Below, piece by piece: positions 34,255 to 43,791 of a DNA stretch of 64,000 bases; position 1 is the first letter of the stretch, and every line of letters starts with the position of its first letter. The DNA comes from Carboxydocella thermautotrophica (lineage in GTDB: Bacteria > Bacillota > GCA-003054495 > Carboxydocellales > Carboxydocellaceae), in contig CP028514.1 of NCBI GenBank assembly GCA_003054495.1, forward strand, positions 1,217,501-1,281,500, in the 5' to 3' direction. The notes under the pieces are model-generated. The model saw only the letters and a program-made list of their open reading frames with translations, searched no databases and was not told where the DNA came from. The position numbers and the translations under genes were made by a program.

Positions 34255-35733
34255 ATGGAGAGGATAGACATCTTTCACGATATCGCCGAAAGAACCAATG
34301 GCGATATTTACCTGGGGGTGGTGGGTCCTGTCCGTACGGGTAAATCCACTTTTATTAAAAGATTCATGGAACTTATGGTCATCCCCAATATCAAAAATGT
34401 CTATGACAAGGAAAGGGCCCGGGATGAGTTGCCTCAATCGGGGGCTGGACGGACAATTATGACCACTGAACCCAAATTTATTCCTGATGAAGCAATCGAA
34501 ATCAACATTGGCGGCAGTGTTAAGGTAAAAATGCGGGTTGTAGACTGTGTGGGCTACACGGTACCAGGAGCCCTGGGCTATGAGGAGGACGAAGGGCCCA
34601 GAATGGTGCATACTCCCTGGTCGGAAGAAGCGATTCCCTTTCAGGAAGCAGCTGAAATCGGTACTCGCAAAGTGATTACTGACCATTCCACCATCGGGAT
34701 AGTGGTAACGACTGATGGCACTATCACTGATTTGCCGCGCTATGCCTACGAGGAGGCAGAGGAAAGGGTTATTGCTGAACTGAAAGAACTGGGAAAACCA
34801 TTTGTCGTGCTATTAAATAGCACCAGGCCCCATGGGGCCGAGGCCCAGGATTTGGCCCGGGAACTTGCCAGTAAATTTGATGTTCCGGTTTTACCGGTAG
34901 ATTGTGCAGAGCTGAATCAGGAGCAGATTATCAATATCCTGCAGGAGTTACTGTTTGAGTTCCCGGTTAATGAAGTAAATATTAATTTACCCCGCTGGAT
35001 TGAGGAATTACCCCCCAATCACTGGTTAAGGGAAAAGTTTGAAAGCGCTGTTCGGGATGCAGTGCGTTATATAAAGCGCCTGCGAGACGTGGATCGGGCA
35101 GTGGAGGCACTGGGGGAACATGAATTTGTGGCTGGAGTAGCGCTGAGGGAAATGGATATGGGAACTGGTGCTGCTACAGTGGACATGGAAGCCCGGGAGG
35201 ACTTGTTCCTGCAAGTGTTAAAGGAAGTAACTGGATTTGAAATTGAGGGAGAGCATGATATTTTACGTTTAATGCAGGATCTAGCAGTGGCAAAACGGGA
35301 ATATGATAAAGTAGCGGAAGCTTTAGCAGAAGTAAGATCTACTGGTTATGGTGTGGTTACACCGCGTCTGGATGAAATGAATCTGCAGGAACCGGAATTG
35401 ATCAGGCAGGGCAATCGATTTGGCGTCAAGCTGAAAGCCAGCGCTCCTTCCTTGCATATTATCAGAGCGGATATTGCCACTGAAATAACCCCCATTATAG
35501 GAACCGAAAAACAATGTGAGGATCTGGTACAATCCATGATGAAAGAATATGAAACTGACCCCAGAAAAATCTGGCAATCAGAAATCTTTGGCAAGACATT
35601 GCATGATCTAGTCAGGGAGGGAATACAAAATAAGGTGCAAAGGATGCCGGAAAGTGCCCGAGTCAAACTCCAGGAAACTTTGCAGAGGGTGGTCAATGAT
35701 GGTAGTGGTGGCCTGATTTGTATTATTGTATAA
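34255..35733 (+). CDS. spoIVA: Stage IV sporulation protein A (coat-basement ATPase)
   Basis: About 492 residues. SpoIVA polymerises on the forespore outer membrane using ATP and anchors the coat. The Walker A motif GPVRTGKST lies near residue 24, NIGGSVKVKMRVVDCVGY follows, and the C-terminus ends GGLICIIV as in the family. ATG at 34255 is 7 nt after GGAGGGAGG; a GTG two codons earlier is less likely. A small hairpin (CCTGCC/GGCAGG, 34202-34223) precedes it. In the mother cell it is usually under sigma-E; I cannot place that promoter with confidence. Confidence 0.96.
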   Translation: MERIDIFHDIAERTNGDIYLGVVGPVRTGKSTFIKRFMELMVIPNIKNVYDKERARDELPQSGAGRTIMTTEPKFIPDEAIEINIGGSVKVKMRVVDCVGYTVPGALGYEEDEGPRMVHTPWSEEAIPFQEAAEIGTRKVITDHSTIGIVVTTDGTITDLPRYAYEEAEERVIAELKELGKPFVVLLNSTRPHGAEAQDLARELASKFDVPVLPVDCAELNQEQIINILQELLFEFPVNEVNINLPRWIEELPPNHWLREKFESAVRDAVRYIKRLRDVDRAVEALGEHEFVAGVALREMDMGTGAATVDMEAREDLFLQVLKEVTGFEIEGEHDILRLMQDLAVAKREYDKVAEALAEVRSTGYGVVTPRLDEMNLQEPELIRQGNRFGVKLKASAPSLHIIRADIATEITPIIGTEKQCEDLVQSMMKEYETDPRKIWQSEIFGKTLHDLVREGIQNKVQRMPESARVKLQETLQRVVNDGSGGLICIIV

Positions 35734-35769
35734 AAACAGGGTCGGCTTGCTGGGCCGACCCTGTTTTTT
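35732..35769. terminator. Bidirectional terminator between spoIVA and asnB
   Basis: AACAGGGTCGGC pairs with GCCGACCCTGTT around a 7-nt loop, flanked by As on the left and Ts on the right. It serves the two convergent genes and overlaps the end of asnB. Confidence 0.93.
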
Positions 35770-37613
35770 CATACTTCCAGCTGAATCCGGTAATGTTCCA
35801 GCCAGTAGTTAATTTGAATCAAATAGGCAAACAGCTGGGGCAAATTCATTAACTGACCGAACCAGGGGTAACTAAAACGCCCCGGATCCTGTTCCAGTAA
35901 AAAGGAGAGATAATCCAGATCAACAATTTCTCTGAGTGGACTTGTTTTCCTGGCCAGGATCTGAGAGAGATCTGTTCTGACCAGTTGATAGTATCCGGGA
36001 TTATGGGTTTTGGGGTAGGGACTTTTCTTTCTGTTTAAAATTGATTCAGGCAATAAATCTTTTAAAGCAAGACGGAGAATACCCTTGGCCTGACCGCCAT
36101 AATTTTTGAGCTCCCAGGGTATATTCCAGGCATACTGCACCAGACGATGATCACAAAAGGGCACCCGCACTTCCAAACTGGCAGCCATTGTCATTCGGTC
36201 TTTGCGGTCCAGTAAAGTGGGCATAAAGCGGGTCAGGCTCAAGTAAGCTATCTCGCGCAAACGTGCAGCCTCAGGGCTTTCACCTGCCAGACGCGGAACT
36301 TCAGCCAGGGCCGCTTGATAGCGCTCATTTACATACTGGTAGGGTTTTAGTTTGGGGAGCAGGCCAGGTTTTAGCAGTTTTGTTCTTAAATCCAGGTTCA
36401 ATGACCAGGGAAATGTATTAGCCTGGATAGCATCGGGGCGATGAAACCAGGGGTAGCCACCGAAAACTTCATCAGCGCATTCGCCTGAGAGACCAACAGT
36501 GGCTCGCTTTTTAATTTCCTGGGAAAACAGCAGTAATGATGAATCAATATCTGCCATGCCGGGGTAGTCTCGTGCTGTTAATGCTGGTATAAGAGCATTA
36601 TAGAGATCTTCTGAGTGCAGTAAAACCCGGTGGTGGCTGGTATTATAGTGTTCACTGGCAATTTTAATCCAGCGGTTATCATCATCGGGAACAAAGCTAG
36701 AAGGTTGAAAATACTGGTCATTACCACAATAATCAATTGAAAAAGTCTGCAATTCCTCCCCTTTCTGGGTGAGAGTACGGGCGGCAATGGCTGTGATAGC
36801 GGTAGAATCCAGGCCCCCGGATAAAAGCGTACATCTTGGTACATCAGAAATCAACTGTCTTTGTACTGCATCGATAAATAAAGAACGGACCCGTGCTGAA
36901 GTTTCCAGCAGATTGTCCTGATGGGGGAAGCTGGTTAGCTGCCAGTAAGGTTGAACTTCAAGACCTTGAGGGCTATAAACCAGATAATGTCCTGGTTTTA
37001 ATTCATACATACCTTTGAAAACACCATAACCCGGGGTACGGGCAGGGCCGATCAGAAAAATCTCCGCCAGTCCTTCTGCTGTAAGCACTGGTTTTACTGC
37101 CGGGTGAGCAAGGATACTTTTGGGTTCCGAAGCGAATAGCAATCCAGATGCGAGGGGGTAGTAGAATAAAGGTTTTACCCCCAGATGATCCCGGGCCAGA
37201 AAAAGAGTTCGCGTGGTTTCATTCCAGACTGCAAAGGCAAAAATACCATTGAGTTTGTCAAGGCAGGCAGCACCCCAGTGAATAAAAGCCAGCAAAAGAA
37301 CCTCGGTATCGGAATAGGAGAAAAAGCGATAACCAGCAGCAAGCAACTCTGAGCGAATTTCTTCAGTATTATACAATTCACCATTATAGACCAGCACAAA
37401 GTGTTGACCTTTTTCCAGGCGTTGCATGGGCTGTTTGCCACCTGTCGGGTCGATTACCACCAGGCGTTTGTGTACCAGTGCTGCAGAATAAGAGAAATAA
37501 TAGCCTTCTTCATCCGGACCACGGGCAGTCAGGGTATTACCCATACGCTGCAATATATTTGCTGATTGGGTTAAATCGGCCTCCCAGTCAATCCAGCCAG
37601 AGATTCCACACAT
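35769..37613 (-). CDS. asnB: Asparagine synthase (glutamine-hydrolysing)
   Basis: 614 residues. The N-terminal glutaminase has catalytic Cys2 (MCGISGW), RGPDEEGYY and YNGELYN. The C-terminal synthetase has the PP-loop SGGLDSTAI near residue 263 and SGECADEVFGGY. It makes asparagine from aspartate and glutamine, though spore-former AsnB paralogues can also act on cell-surface substrates. It is the only gene of this region on the minus strand apart from the phosphomannomutase. A terminator-like hairpin lies in its leader. Confidence 0.93.
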   Translation of the reverse strand: MCGISGWIDWEADLTQSANILQRMGNTLTARGPDEEGYYFSYSAALVHKRLVVIDPTGGKQPMQRLEKGQHFVLVYNGELYNTEEIRSELLAAGYRFFSYSDTEVLLLAFIHWGAACLDKLNGIFAFAVWNETTRTLFLARDHLGVKPLFYYPLASGLLFASEPKSILAHPAVKPVLTAEGLAEIFLIGPARTPGYGVFKGMYELKPGHYLVYSPQGLEVQPYWQLTSFPHQDNLLETSARVRSLFIDAVQRQLISDVPRCTLLSGGLDSTAITAIAARTLTQKGEELQTFSIDYCGNDQYFQPSSFVPDDDNRWIKIASEHYNTSHHRVLLHSEDLYNALIPALTARDYPGMADIDSSLLLFSQEIKKRATVGLSGECADEVFGGYPWFHRPDAIQANTFPWSLNLDLRTKLLKPGLLPKLKPYQYVNERYQAALAEVPRLAGESPEAARLREIAYLSLTRFMPTLLDRKDRMTMAASLEVRVPFCDHRLVQYAWNIPWELKNYGGQAKGILRLALKDLLPESILNRKKSPYPKTHNPGYYQLVRTDLSQILARKTSPLREIVDLDYLSFLLEQDPGRFSYPWFGQLMNLPQLFAYLIQINYWLEHYRIQLEV

Positions 37614-37636
37614 GCGACTCCCTCCTTGTCCCTAAA

Positions 37637-37668
37637 TAAAAAAGTCATCCGGTATCTTACCGAACGAC
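37637..37668 (-). terminator. Terminator-like hairpin in the asnB leader (possible attenuator)
   Basis: Read on the minus strand, GTCGTTCGGTA (37668-37658) pairs with TACCGGATGAC (37654-37644), 11 pairs including two G-T, then TTTTTTA. It lies about 25 nt before the asnB start. ACGAC further upstream on the same strand could pair with GTCGT of the 5' arm. No T-box or known riboswitch motif is recognisable. Confidence 0.6.
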
Positions 37669-37880
37669 CCCATTGCCGCGGTATTAATAATCTATGCCAG
37701 TCGTAAAAAAAGTTTTCCTGTATAAAAAACGGAGAAATAAGCTGAAAAACAGTATAGAGTAAAGATATTTCTCTATAACCATCACTCAATTAGTTGGCAT
37801 AATTTATATCTTTGTATATAATGTCTTTCATATAGGTTCATCATTCCGTGAGAGAAAGACAGAAAGGGAGGACGAGGAGA

Positions 37881-38324
37881 GTGGGTAGAGAGAAAAAGTT
37901 TTATCTAGTTCATGAGGACATTTTGCCGGAAGCGATTAGAAAAACTGCCCAGGCGAAAGCGATTCTGGCCCGGGGTGAGGCCAGTACTGTTCATGAAGCT
38001 GTAGAAAAGGTTGGCCTGAGCCGAAGTGCATTTTACAAGTATAAGGATGGGATTTTTCCATTCTATGAAGCCAGTCGCGGTAAAATTGTCACTCTGGCAT
38101 TATTGCTGGAACACAAAGCTGGTATTTTGTCGAATGTGTTAAACACTATTGCCAGCGTAAGAGGGAACATTTTGACCATAAACCAGAATCTACCACTACA
38201 GGGAATGGCCAATGTAACCATTAGTCTTGAGACGGCGGAAATGATGCAGGATGTAGATGGCCTGGTGCGCACTATTGAAAACATTGCAGGTGTCCGCAGT
38301 GTAGAAGTGGTAGGACAGAACTAA
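37881..38324 (+). CDS. pheB: ACT domain protein PheB (UPF0735)
   Basis: About 147 residues. An N-terminal helical part, with AKAILARGEASTVHEAVEKVGLSRSAFYKYKDGI, resembles a helix-turn-helix. A C-terminal ACT domain follows (LALLLEHKAGILSNVLNTIASVRGNILTINQ). The family was linked to phenylalanine synthesis in Bacillus by position only; in Clostridia it often precedes hom, as here. It may be an amino-acid-responsive regulator of the following genes. GTG at 37881 follows GAGGAGA. Confidence 0.85.
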   Translation: MGREKKFYLVHEDILPEAIRKTAQAKAILARGEASTVHEAVEKVGLSRSAFYKYKDGIFPFYEASRGKIVTLALLLEHKAGILSNVLNTIASVRGNILTINQNLPLQGMANVTISLETAEMMQDVDGLVRTIENIAGVRSVEVVGQN

Positions 38325-38338
38325 GGGGAGGGGTTATT

Positions 38339-39637
38339 TTGCAAAAAAGAGCAGTAAAAATCGGAATAATTGGCTTTGGCACTGTCGGTCGTGGAGTCTA
38401 CCGGATTTTAACAACCAACCAGGAAAAACTGATACAGCGGGTAGGAATTGGCCTGGAAATTGCCGGTATTGCCGTGCGTGATCTCAAGAAACCCAGACAA
38501 ATATCGGCGCCTCAGGATTTATTTACAGCTGATCCCTGGCAGCTGGTAAATGATCCTGGGATTGATATTATTGTTGAAGTCATGGGTGGTACTGAGCTAG
38601 CCAGAGAGCTGGTATTACAGGCATTGCGAAACGGCAAAAGTGTAATAACTGCCAATAAGGATTTAATTGCTCAGCATGGTCAGGAACTTTTTGCTGAAGC
38701 CGATGCTGCCAGGGTTGATTTGTTGTTTGAAGCCAGTGTTGGTGGTGGTATACCCATTATTAGACCACTAAAACAGTGCCTGGCTGCCAATAATATCAGT
38801 CAAGTTATGGGAATTATCAATGGTACTACCAACTATATGTTGACCAAGATGACCCAGGAAGGCTCAGATTATGAAGAAGTATTACGAGAAGCCCAGGCGA
38901 TGGGATATGCTGAGGCTGATCCCACTGCTGATGTAGGGGGATTTGATGCAGCCCGTAAATTGGCGATACTTGCTTCTATAGCCTTCCATACCAGAATTAC
39001 CTTTGACCAGGTATATGTCGAGGGTATTACCCGGATTTCTGCCAAGGATATTACCTACGCGCGGGAAATGGGGTATGTGATAAAATTGCTGGGTGTAGCC
39101 AAAGAGCATGAAGGTCGGGTAGAAGTAAGGGTACATCCGGCCCTGGTTCCCCAGTATCATCCTTTAGCTGCGGTTAATGATGCCTTTAACGCTATTTTCG
39201 TTCGTGGTGATGCAGTAGGCGATACCATGTTCTATGGCCGGGGAGCGGGAGAGTTGCCTACGGCCAGTGCGGTAGTTGCGGATATTATGGATGCAGCCCG
39301 CAATATCAATCTGGGCAACCGCGGCAGGATCTCCTGCACCTGTTATGAACAAAAGGAAATTATTCCGATCCAGGAGATGGAAGGGAAATATTACATTCGG
39401 CTGCGTGTCCTGGATAAACCAGGGGTACTAGCGGCTATCGCCAGTGTATTTGGCCAGGAAGAAGTAAGCTTGCGTACAGTCATTCAAAAAGAAACCATCG
39501 GTGATAAGGCTGAGCTGGTACTGGTAACCCATTATACCAAAGAGGGGAATGTGCGACAGGCTTTGCGGACTATAGGTGCCATGACTACAGTAGAAGAGAT
39601 TGCCAATGTTATCAGAGTGGAAGGAGAGGAAGTTTAG
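38339..39637 (+). CDS. hom: Homoserine dehydrogenase
   Basis: 432 residues. It reduces aspartate semialdehyde to homoserine. The NAD(P) motif is GIIGFGTVGRGVY, the catalytic region INGTTNYMLTKM and AQAMGYAEADPTADVGGFDAARKLAIL, and a C-terminal ACT domain (RLRVLDKPGVLAAIASVF) likely senses threonine. The start is TTG at 38339 after GGGGAGGGG. It overlaps thrB by one base. Confidence 0.95.
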   Translation: MQKRAVKIGIIGFGTVGRGVYRILTTNQEKLIQRVGIGLEIAGIAVRDLKKPRQISAPQDLFTADPWQLVNDPGIDIIVEVMGGTELARELVLQALRNGKSVITANKDLIAQHGQELFAEADAARVDLLFEASVGGGIPIIRPLKQCLAANNISQVMGIINGTTNYMLTKMTQEGSDYEEVLREAQAMGYAEADPTADVGGFDAARKLAILASIAFHTRITFDQVYVEGITRISAKDITYAREMGYVIKLLGVAKEHEGRVEVRVHPALVPQYHPLAAVNDAFNAIFVRGDAVGDTMFYGRGAGELPTASAVVADIMDAARNINLGNRGRISCTCYEQKEIIPIQEMEGKYYIRLRVLDKPGVLAAIASVFGQEEVSLRTVIQKETIGDKAELVLVTHYTKEGNVRQALRTIGAMTTVEEIANVIRVEGEEV

Positions 39638-40542
39638 TGTTCACAATCCGCGTGCCGGCTACGACTGCTAATCTGGGACCGGGTTTTGATTGCATTGGCC
39701 TGGCTTTGAATTTATACAATGAAATCAGGGTTGAATTAAATGCGAAAAATGAATTTAGACTGGAAATTGAAGGCTGGGGCGCGGAAGAATTAAAGAAACC
39801 GGAAAATAATCTGTTTTTGCAAGCCTGTCAGGAAATCTTCGTAAGATGCGAGCAGAAAATGCCAGGCTTGAACGTCTTTTTCTTGAACAAGATACCTGGT
39901 GGGGCAGGACTGGGAAGCAGTGCAGCAGCGCTAGTGGCTGGTCTGGTAGCGGGGAATTTGCTGTTAGGTGAACCTTTTACCAGGCAGGATTTGCTGGAAA
40001 TTGCAACGACTCTGGAGGGGCATCCGGATAATGTGGCACCGGCGTTACTGGGTGGTTGCGTAGTCGCCGTTAAAACTGAAAATAGAGTGGAATGGTTGAG
40101 ATGGGAAGTGCCTGCTGAGGAACTGGCAGCGATAGCAGTTGTCCCCAGATATTTGCTGGCGACTAAAGTGAGCAGACAGGTATTACCGCGGACGGTTTCA
40201 TTTGCGGATGCGGTATTTAATGTCAATCGGGTAGCATTGCTGGTGGGCGCTTTTGCTCAAAAAGCCTGGGATAAACTGGCGGTGGCTATGACCGACCGGT
40301 TGCATCAGCCCTACCGCATGCCATTAATCCCGGGGCTGAATGAAGCCCTGGCCGCTGCCCAGGAAGCTGGAGCTTATGGTACAGCCTTGAGTGGGGCAGG
40401 GCCCACAATTCTGGCCCTGGTTGCGCCGGAACGCAAGCAGCAAGTGGCAGAAGCGGTGAAGGAAGCATTAAAAAAGAAGGGGATTAGTTCAGATGCTTAT
40501 TTGTTAAGTCCTGCAAACAGAGGGGTATGGATTGAAACTTAG
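39637..40542 (+). CDS. thrB: Homoserine kinase
   Basis: 301 residues, GHMP kinase. PATTANLGPGFDCIGLALNLYN opens it, the ATP loop is PGGAGLGSSAAALVAG, and the C-terminal LSGAGPTILALV is typical. It phosphorylates homoserine for threonine synthesis. GTG at 39637 overlaps the hom stop. Threonine synthase (thrC), often in this operon, is absent from the window. Confidence 0.94.
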   Translation: MFTIRVPATTANLGPGFDCIGLALNLYNEIRVELNAKNEFRLEIEGWGAEELKKPENNLFLQACQEIFVRCEQKMPGLNVFFLNKIPGGAGLGSSAAALVAGLVAGNLLLGEPFTRQDLLEIATTLEGHPDNVAPALLGGCVVAVKTENRVEWLRWEVPAEELAAIAVVPRYLLATKVSRQVLPRTVSFADAVFNVNRVALLVGAFAQKAWDKLAVAMTDRLHQPYRMPLIPGLNEALAAAQEAGAYGTALSGAGPTILALVAPERKQQVAEAVKEALKKKGISSDAYLLSPANRGVWIET

Positions 40543-40568
40543 AAATTTAGATAGGAGAGGTGTTCGGG

Positions 40569-41786
40569 GTGGCGTTGGTCGTCCAGAAATTTGGCGGAAG
40601 TTCTGTAGCGAATGCAGAAAGAATTAAAAGAGTAGCCCGCCGGGCCGTGGAATGTTTCCGGGAAGGTAATCAGGTGGTTGTAGTTGTATCGGCGATGGGA
40701 GATACAACCGATGAATTATTGAACCTGATGAAACAAATTACCCTGGACCCAGATCCCAGGGAACAGGATATGCTGCTGAGCACCGGGGAACAAATCAGCA
40801 TTGCCCTGCTGGCCATGGCAATTCAGGCGGAAGGGGTAGCAGCTATCTCTTTAACTGGTCCCCAGGCAGGGATTAGAACTGATAATGTTTTTAATAAAGC
40901 CAGAATTAAAAAGGTTTTGACCCAGAGAATTCGGGAAGAACTGGCTAATAACAAAATTGTAGTGGTTGCTGGTTTTCAAGGGTTAAATGAGGATGGCGAG
41001 ATAACCACTCTTGGCCGGGGTGGTTCAGATACGACCGCGGTGGCTCTAGCGGCTGCTTTAAAAGCAGATGTCTGCGAAATTTTTACTGATGTTGACGGGG
41101 TTTATACTGCTGACCCCAGAGTTGTACCCCAGGCCAAAAAGCTGGCGGATATTTCCTACGATGAAATGCTGGAACTGGCCAGTTTGGGGGCGGTAGTATT
41201 GCAGCCTCGGGCAGTGGAGTTTGCTAAAAACTATGATGTGCCAATTCATGTCCGTTCCAGCTTTAATCATGAGCCCGGGACAATAGTCAGGAGGGAGAGT
41301 ACCATGGAAAAGGAAAGGGTTGTAAGCGGTATAGCCCATGATTTAAATGTAGCCAAAATAGCTATTTTTGATGTGCCAGACCGGCCGGGGGTTGCCAGAA
41401 CTCTATTTCAGTTACTGGCAGAACAAAATGTCAATGTAGATATGATCATCCAGAGTGCGACCAGGAATGACACCAATGACATTTCCTTTACCTGTGCCCA
41501 TGATGACTTGTCCCGGGCCCTGGCTGCAGTGGAGCAGGCCTGTTCCTTGCTAGGCGCTAAAGGCTACACTTACGATGAAGATGTAGCAAAAGTATCCATA
41601 GTCGGAGCAGGAATGGTTTCCAATCCCGGGGTGGCAGCCAAAATGTTTGAAGCACTGGCTGAGGAAGGCATTAATATAGAAATGATTGCCACTTCTGAGA
41701 TAAAAATTTCCTGCATTATTAGAGCCAGTGATGTCAAACTGGCGGTACTGGCCTTGCATAACAAATTTCAACTGGAAAAGCCTTGA
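40569..41786 (+). CDS. lysC: Aspartate kinase
   Basis: About 405 residues. It phosphorylates aspartate, the entry to lysine, threonine and methionine. VVQKFGGSSVA at the start, GFQGLNEDGEITTLGRGGSDTTAVALAA and FTDVDGVYTADPR are diagnostic. Two C-terminal ACT domains follow (VPDRPGVARTLFQLLAEQNVNVDMI; GMVSNPGVAAKMFEALAEEGINIEMI) and imply amino-acid feedback. GTG at 40569 is preferred, because GTG at 40560 falls on the ribosome site. Confidence 0.94.
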   Translation: MALVVQKFGGSSVANAERIKRVARRAVECFREGNQVVVVVSAMGDTTDELLNLMKQITLDPDPREQDMLLSTGEQISIALLAMAIQAEGVAAISLTGPQAGIRTDNVFNKARIKKVLTQRIREELANNKIVVVAGFQGLNEDGEITTLGRGGSDTTAVALAAALKADVCEIFTDVDGVYTADPRVVPQAKKLADISYDEMLELASLGAVVLQPRAVEFAKNYDVPIHVRSSFNHEPGTIVRRESTMEKERVVSGIAHDLNVAKIAIFDVPDRPGVARTLFQLLAEQNVNVDMIIQSATRNDTNDISFTCAHDDLSRALAAVEQACSLLGAKGYTYDEDVAKVSIVGAGMVSNPGVAAKMFEALAEEGINIEMIATSEIKISCIIRASDVKLAVLALHNKFQLEKP

Positions 41787-41813
41787 TTCTGCGGAATCAG
41801 GGCTATTTTTTTT
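41779..41813 (+). terminator. Terminator after lysC
   Basis: AGCCTTGATTC (41779-41789) pairs with GAATCAGGGCT (41794-41804), followed by ATTTTTTTT. The stem begins within the last codons of lysC. Confidence 0.92.
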
Positions 41814-41871
41814 GCCTTTGGCATAAACATGAGAAAAGGGACAGGTATGAGGGTAAAGGGAGGGACAGCCA

Positions 41872-42726
41872 GTGCTGGAAAAGGAATTGTCAGCAATCGG
41901 GAGCGATTATGATCTGGAAATAGTCGATTGGGAAAAGAGAGAAGCAGGTTATAAGTTGCTGACAGATAAGGGTAAAAAATATTTACTGGTTAACCAGTAT
42001 GACTTGCTCAAAATATTGGAGTCTACCGGTACCTTAAGGCCGAACTGGCTCATTAAGCCCTGGCAGGATCGTTTTGGCAGTTTTTGGGGAAAAAGTGAGA
42101 GTGGGGATATATTTTTTTTAACCGACTGGCAAGAAATTGTTCCGGCTGACTGGCAAAAAGCAGAGCAGCGCAGAAAAATGACGAAGACTCTGGCTGAGTG
42201 GCATGAAAAAGTTATGCATGCTGCCGAGGGGACTTGTCAGGAAAAGTTAAAAATACCTCAGCCCTGGTGGGAGAAAGCTAAAGGAGTTATAGCTCTGGCT
42301 GAAAAGGCAGCCAGGGCTGCGGAAATTGCTAACAGGCAGGAAATTAAAAATTACTGGCAAAAACTGCTGGCCCAAAATTGTCCTGGAATAGATGATTATC
42401 GTCAAATTTCCTGGAGTATTGGCGACAGAGGAGCTATATTTAACAACTATGCCGGGATATGTTGCTGTATCCCGCCACTGGAGATTGCCCGCTGGCTGGA
42501 ATTGAATGGCTGGATGTGGCAGTGGCAGGATGAAGTGCTGCTGGAGATCTGGTCTGACTACATAGAATGCAGAAATATACGAGATGAAGAGATTTCATTG
42601 TTGCAGGCAGCATTGATTATTCCAAGGAAAATAGCTCTGGGTTTTGCTCGCTATGAATCGCTGGCTCATTTTGAGGAAAAAAGAGAAATATTTATTGAAA
42701 AATTGGTTAATGGACTTTGGGGGTGA
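41872..42726 (+). CDS. CotS-like spore coat protein, degenerate kinase fold (copy 1)
   Basis: 284 residues resembling the CotS/CotI group of spore-coat kinase-like proteins: a Lys-rich start (VDWEKREAGYKLLTDKGKKYLLVN), WLIKPWQDRFGSFWG and a WQEI/LAEWHEKV helix. The catalytic loop equivalent reads SIGDRGAIFN and the metal-binding Asp motif is replaced by CCCIPPLE, so it is probably inactive. GTG at 41872 has GGGAGGG 8 nt upstream. It heads the coat cluster after the lysC terminator, and GGCATAAACAT upstream (41820-41830) loosely recalls a mother-cell promoter. Confidence 0.72.
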   Translation: MLEKELSAIGSDYDLEIVDWEKREAGYKLLTDKGKKYLLVNQYDLLKILESTGTLRPNWLIKPWQDRFGSFWGKSESGDIFFLTDWQEIVPADWQKAEQRRKMTKTLAEWHEKVMHAAEGTCQEKLKIPQPWWEKAKGVIALAEKAARAAEIANRQEIKNYWQKLLAQNCPGIDDYRQISWSIGDRGAIFNNYAGICCCIPPLEIARWLELNGWMWQWQDEVLLEIWSDYIECRNIRDEEISLLQAALIIPRKIALGFARYESLAHFEEKREIFIEKLVNGLWG

Positions 42727-42730
42727 TCGG

Positions 42731-43717
42731 ATGTACTGGGAGGAAAAGGATGAAGAACTGATTGTTCATGAAGTCTTACATGAATACAATTTGCGTCAGC
42801 TTAAGAAAATTAAAAAATCCGAAACAGGGTATAAGATAATGACCGAAAAAGGACCAAAACATTTAAAAAAATATAACGGGGAACTGGCGGGAATTAAGTT
42901 TGTGCGCAGGGCCACTGAACATCTGGCTAAACAGGGCTTTAGGCGAATAAATCGTTTTATTTTGACTAAATATGGAGAGCCCTATGTCCAGTGGGGAAAA
43001 GACTACTGGTATCTAACCGATTGGCGTGATGGCAGAGAGTGTGATTTTGACAAGCTACCTCAGCTGGATCTGGCAGTAAAAACCCTGGCCCAGTTTCACC
43101 AGGCAGCGTGTGGCTTAACTTGTACTGAAGATGAAGGCATTTTCTGGGGAGAATTTAAAGACCAGCTAGTTCAACGGGGGAAAAGACTTCAGGACTGGGG
43201 AGCAGTCCGTAATAGCGGGGAATTTCTCGGGGACTTGCAAGTTTGTTCTCAACTGTGGGAACAGATTAATCTGGAAAGTCTGAGGGATAATGCGCAAAAA
43301 GAGGGAGTTTTCGCCCATGGTGCTTATGGGGAAAGTGCCCTTTTACGCGTCAAGGAAACAGGCATGTTTATTGTCAAAGAGGAGCCCATCAAAAGAGAAT
43401 TGCAGGTTTTTGATTTAGCACGATTGTTAAGCCGTTATTTACCCAAATATAAATGGGATCTGTATGTTGGAAAATTGTTACTGGATATTTATGATGCCTA
43501 TCGTCCCTTACAAGGAGAGGAATGGAAAGTACTGGTAGCATATCTGGCTTTTCCCATGCGTAAGTACCGGCTTTTCCGGAAATATCAGACCGAAGTAGTG
43601 CTGGATGAAAGCAATTTTATGCTTAAGTTACAGGAAGAAGCTGAACTGGACCGGCTCAAGCGGGAGTTTTTACAGCAAATTATCAGGGAAAGGGAAATCG
43701 GTTTAGTTCTATCCTGA
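42731..43717 (+). CDS. CotS-like spore coat protein, degenerate kinase fold (copy 2)
   Basis: About 328 residues, related to copy 1: VHEVLHEYNLRQLKKIKKSETGYKIMTEKGPKHLKKYN, YGEPYVQWGKDYWYLTDWRDGRECDF and KTLAQFHQAA follow the CotS pattern. The catalytic loop reads FAHGAYGESAL instead of HGDXXXXN, and the DFD motif is absent, so phosphotransfer is unlikely. ATG at 42731 is 4 bases after copy 1, with GGGGGTGATCGG as the ribosome site. Confidence 0.75.
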   Translation: MYWEEKDEELIVHEVLHEYNLRQLKKIKKSETGYKIMTEKGPKHLKKYNGELAGIKFVRRATEHLAKQGFRRINRFILTKYGEPYVQWGKDYWYLTDWRDGRECDFDKLPQLDLAVKTLAQFHQAACGLTCTEDEGIFWGEFKDQLVQRGKRLQDWGAVRNSGEFLGDLQVCSQLWEQINLESLRDNAQKEGVFAHGAYGESALLRVKETGMFIVKEEPIKRELQVFDLARLLSRYLPKYKWDLYVGKLLLDIYDAYRPLQGEEWKVLVAYLAFPMRKYRLFRKYQTEVVLDESNFMLKLQEEAELDRLKREFLQQIIREREIGLVLS

Positions 43718-43791
43718 GTACCTGGGCTTTTGTCACTCCTGGCCCGAGGAAGGCATATAATGGAATACCTCGGCTAAGGAGGAGGAGAGAA

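Noticed and set aside
37640-37700. T-box riboswitch before asnB, suggested by ACCGCGG on the minus strand
   Set aside because: The UGGN bulge that must precede ACC is absent (TTAAT instead), and the leader is too short to show a convincing stem I with an Asn codon.
37868-37892. GAG/TAG triplets before pheB that look TRAP-like
   Set aside because: The triplets at 37868, 37874, 37879, 37886 and 37890 have irregular spacing (6, 5, 7, 4) and few members. They are adequately explained by a purine-rich ribosome site.
43744-43773. Mother-cell (sigma-K-like) promoter before manC, GGCATATAAT
   Set aside because: The -10-like sequence is suggestive, but no convincing -35 is seen and it lies in the loop of an inverted repeat. 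Not strong enough to list.
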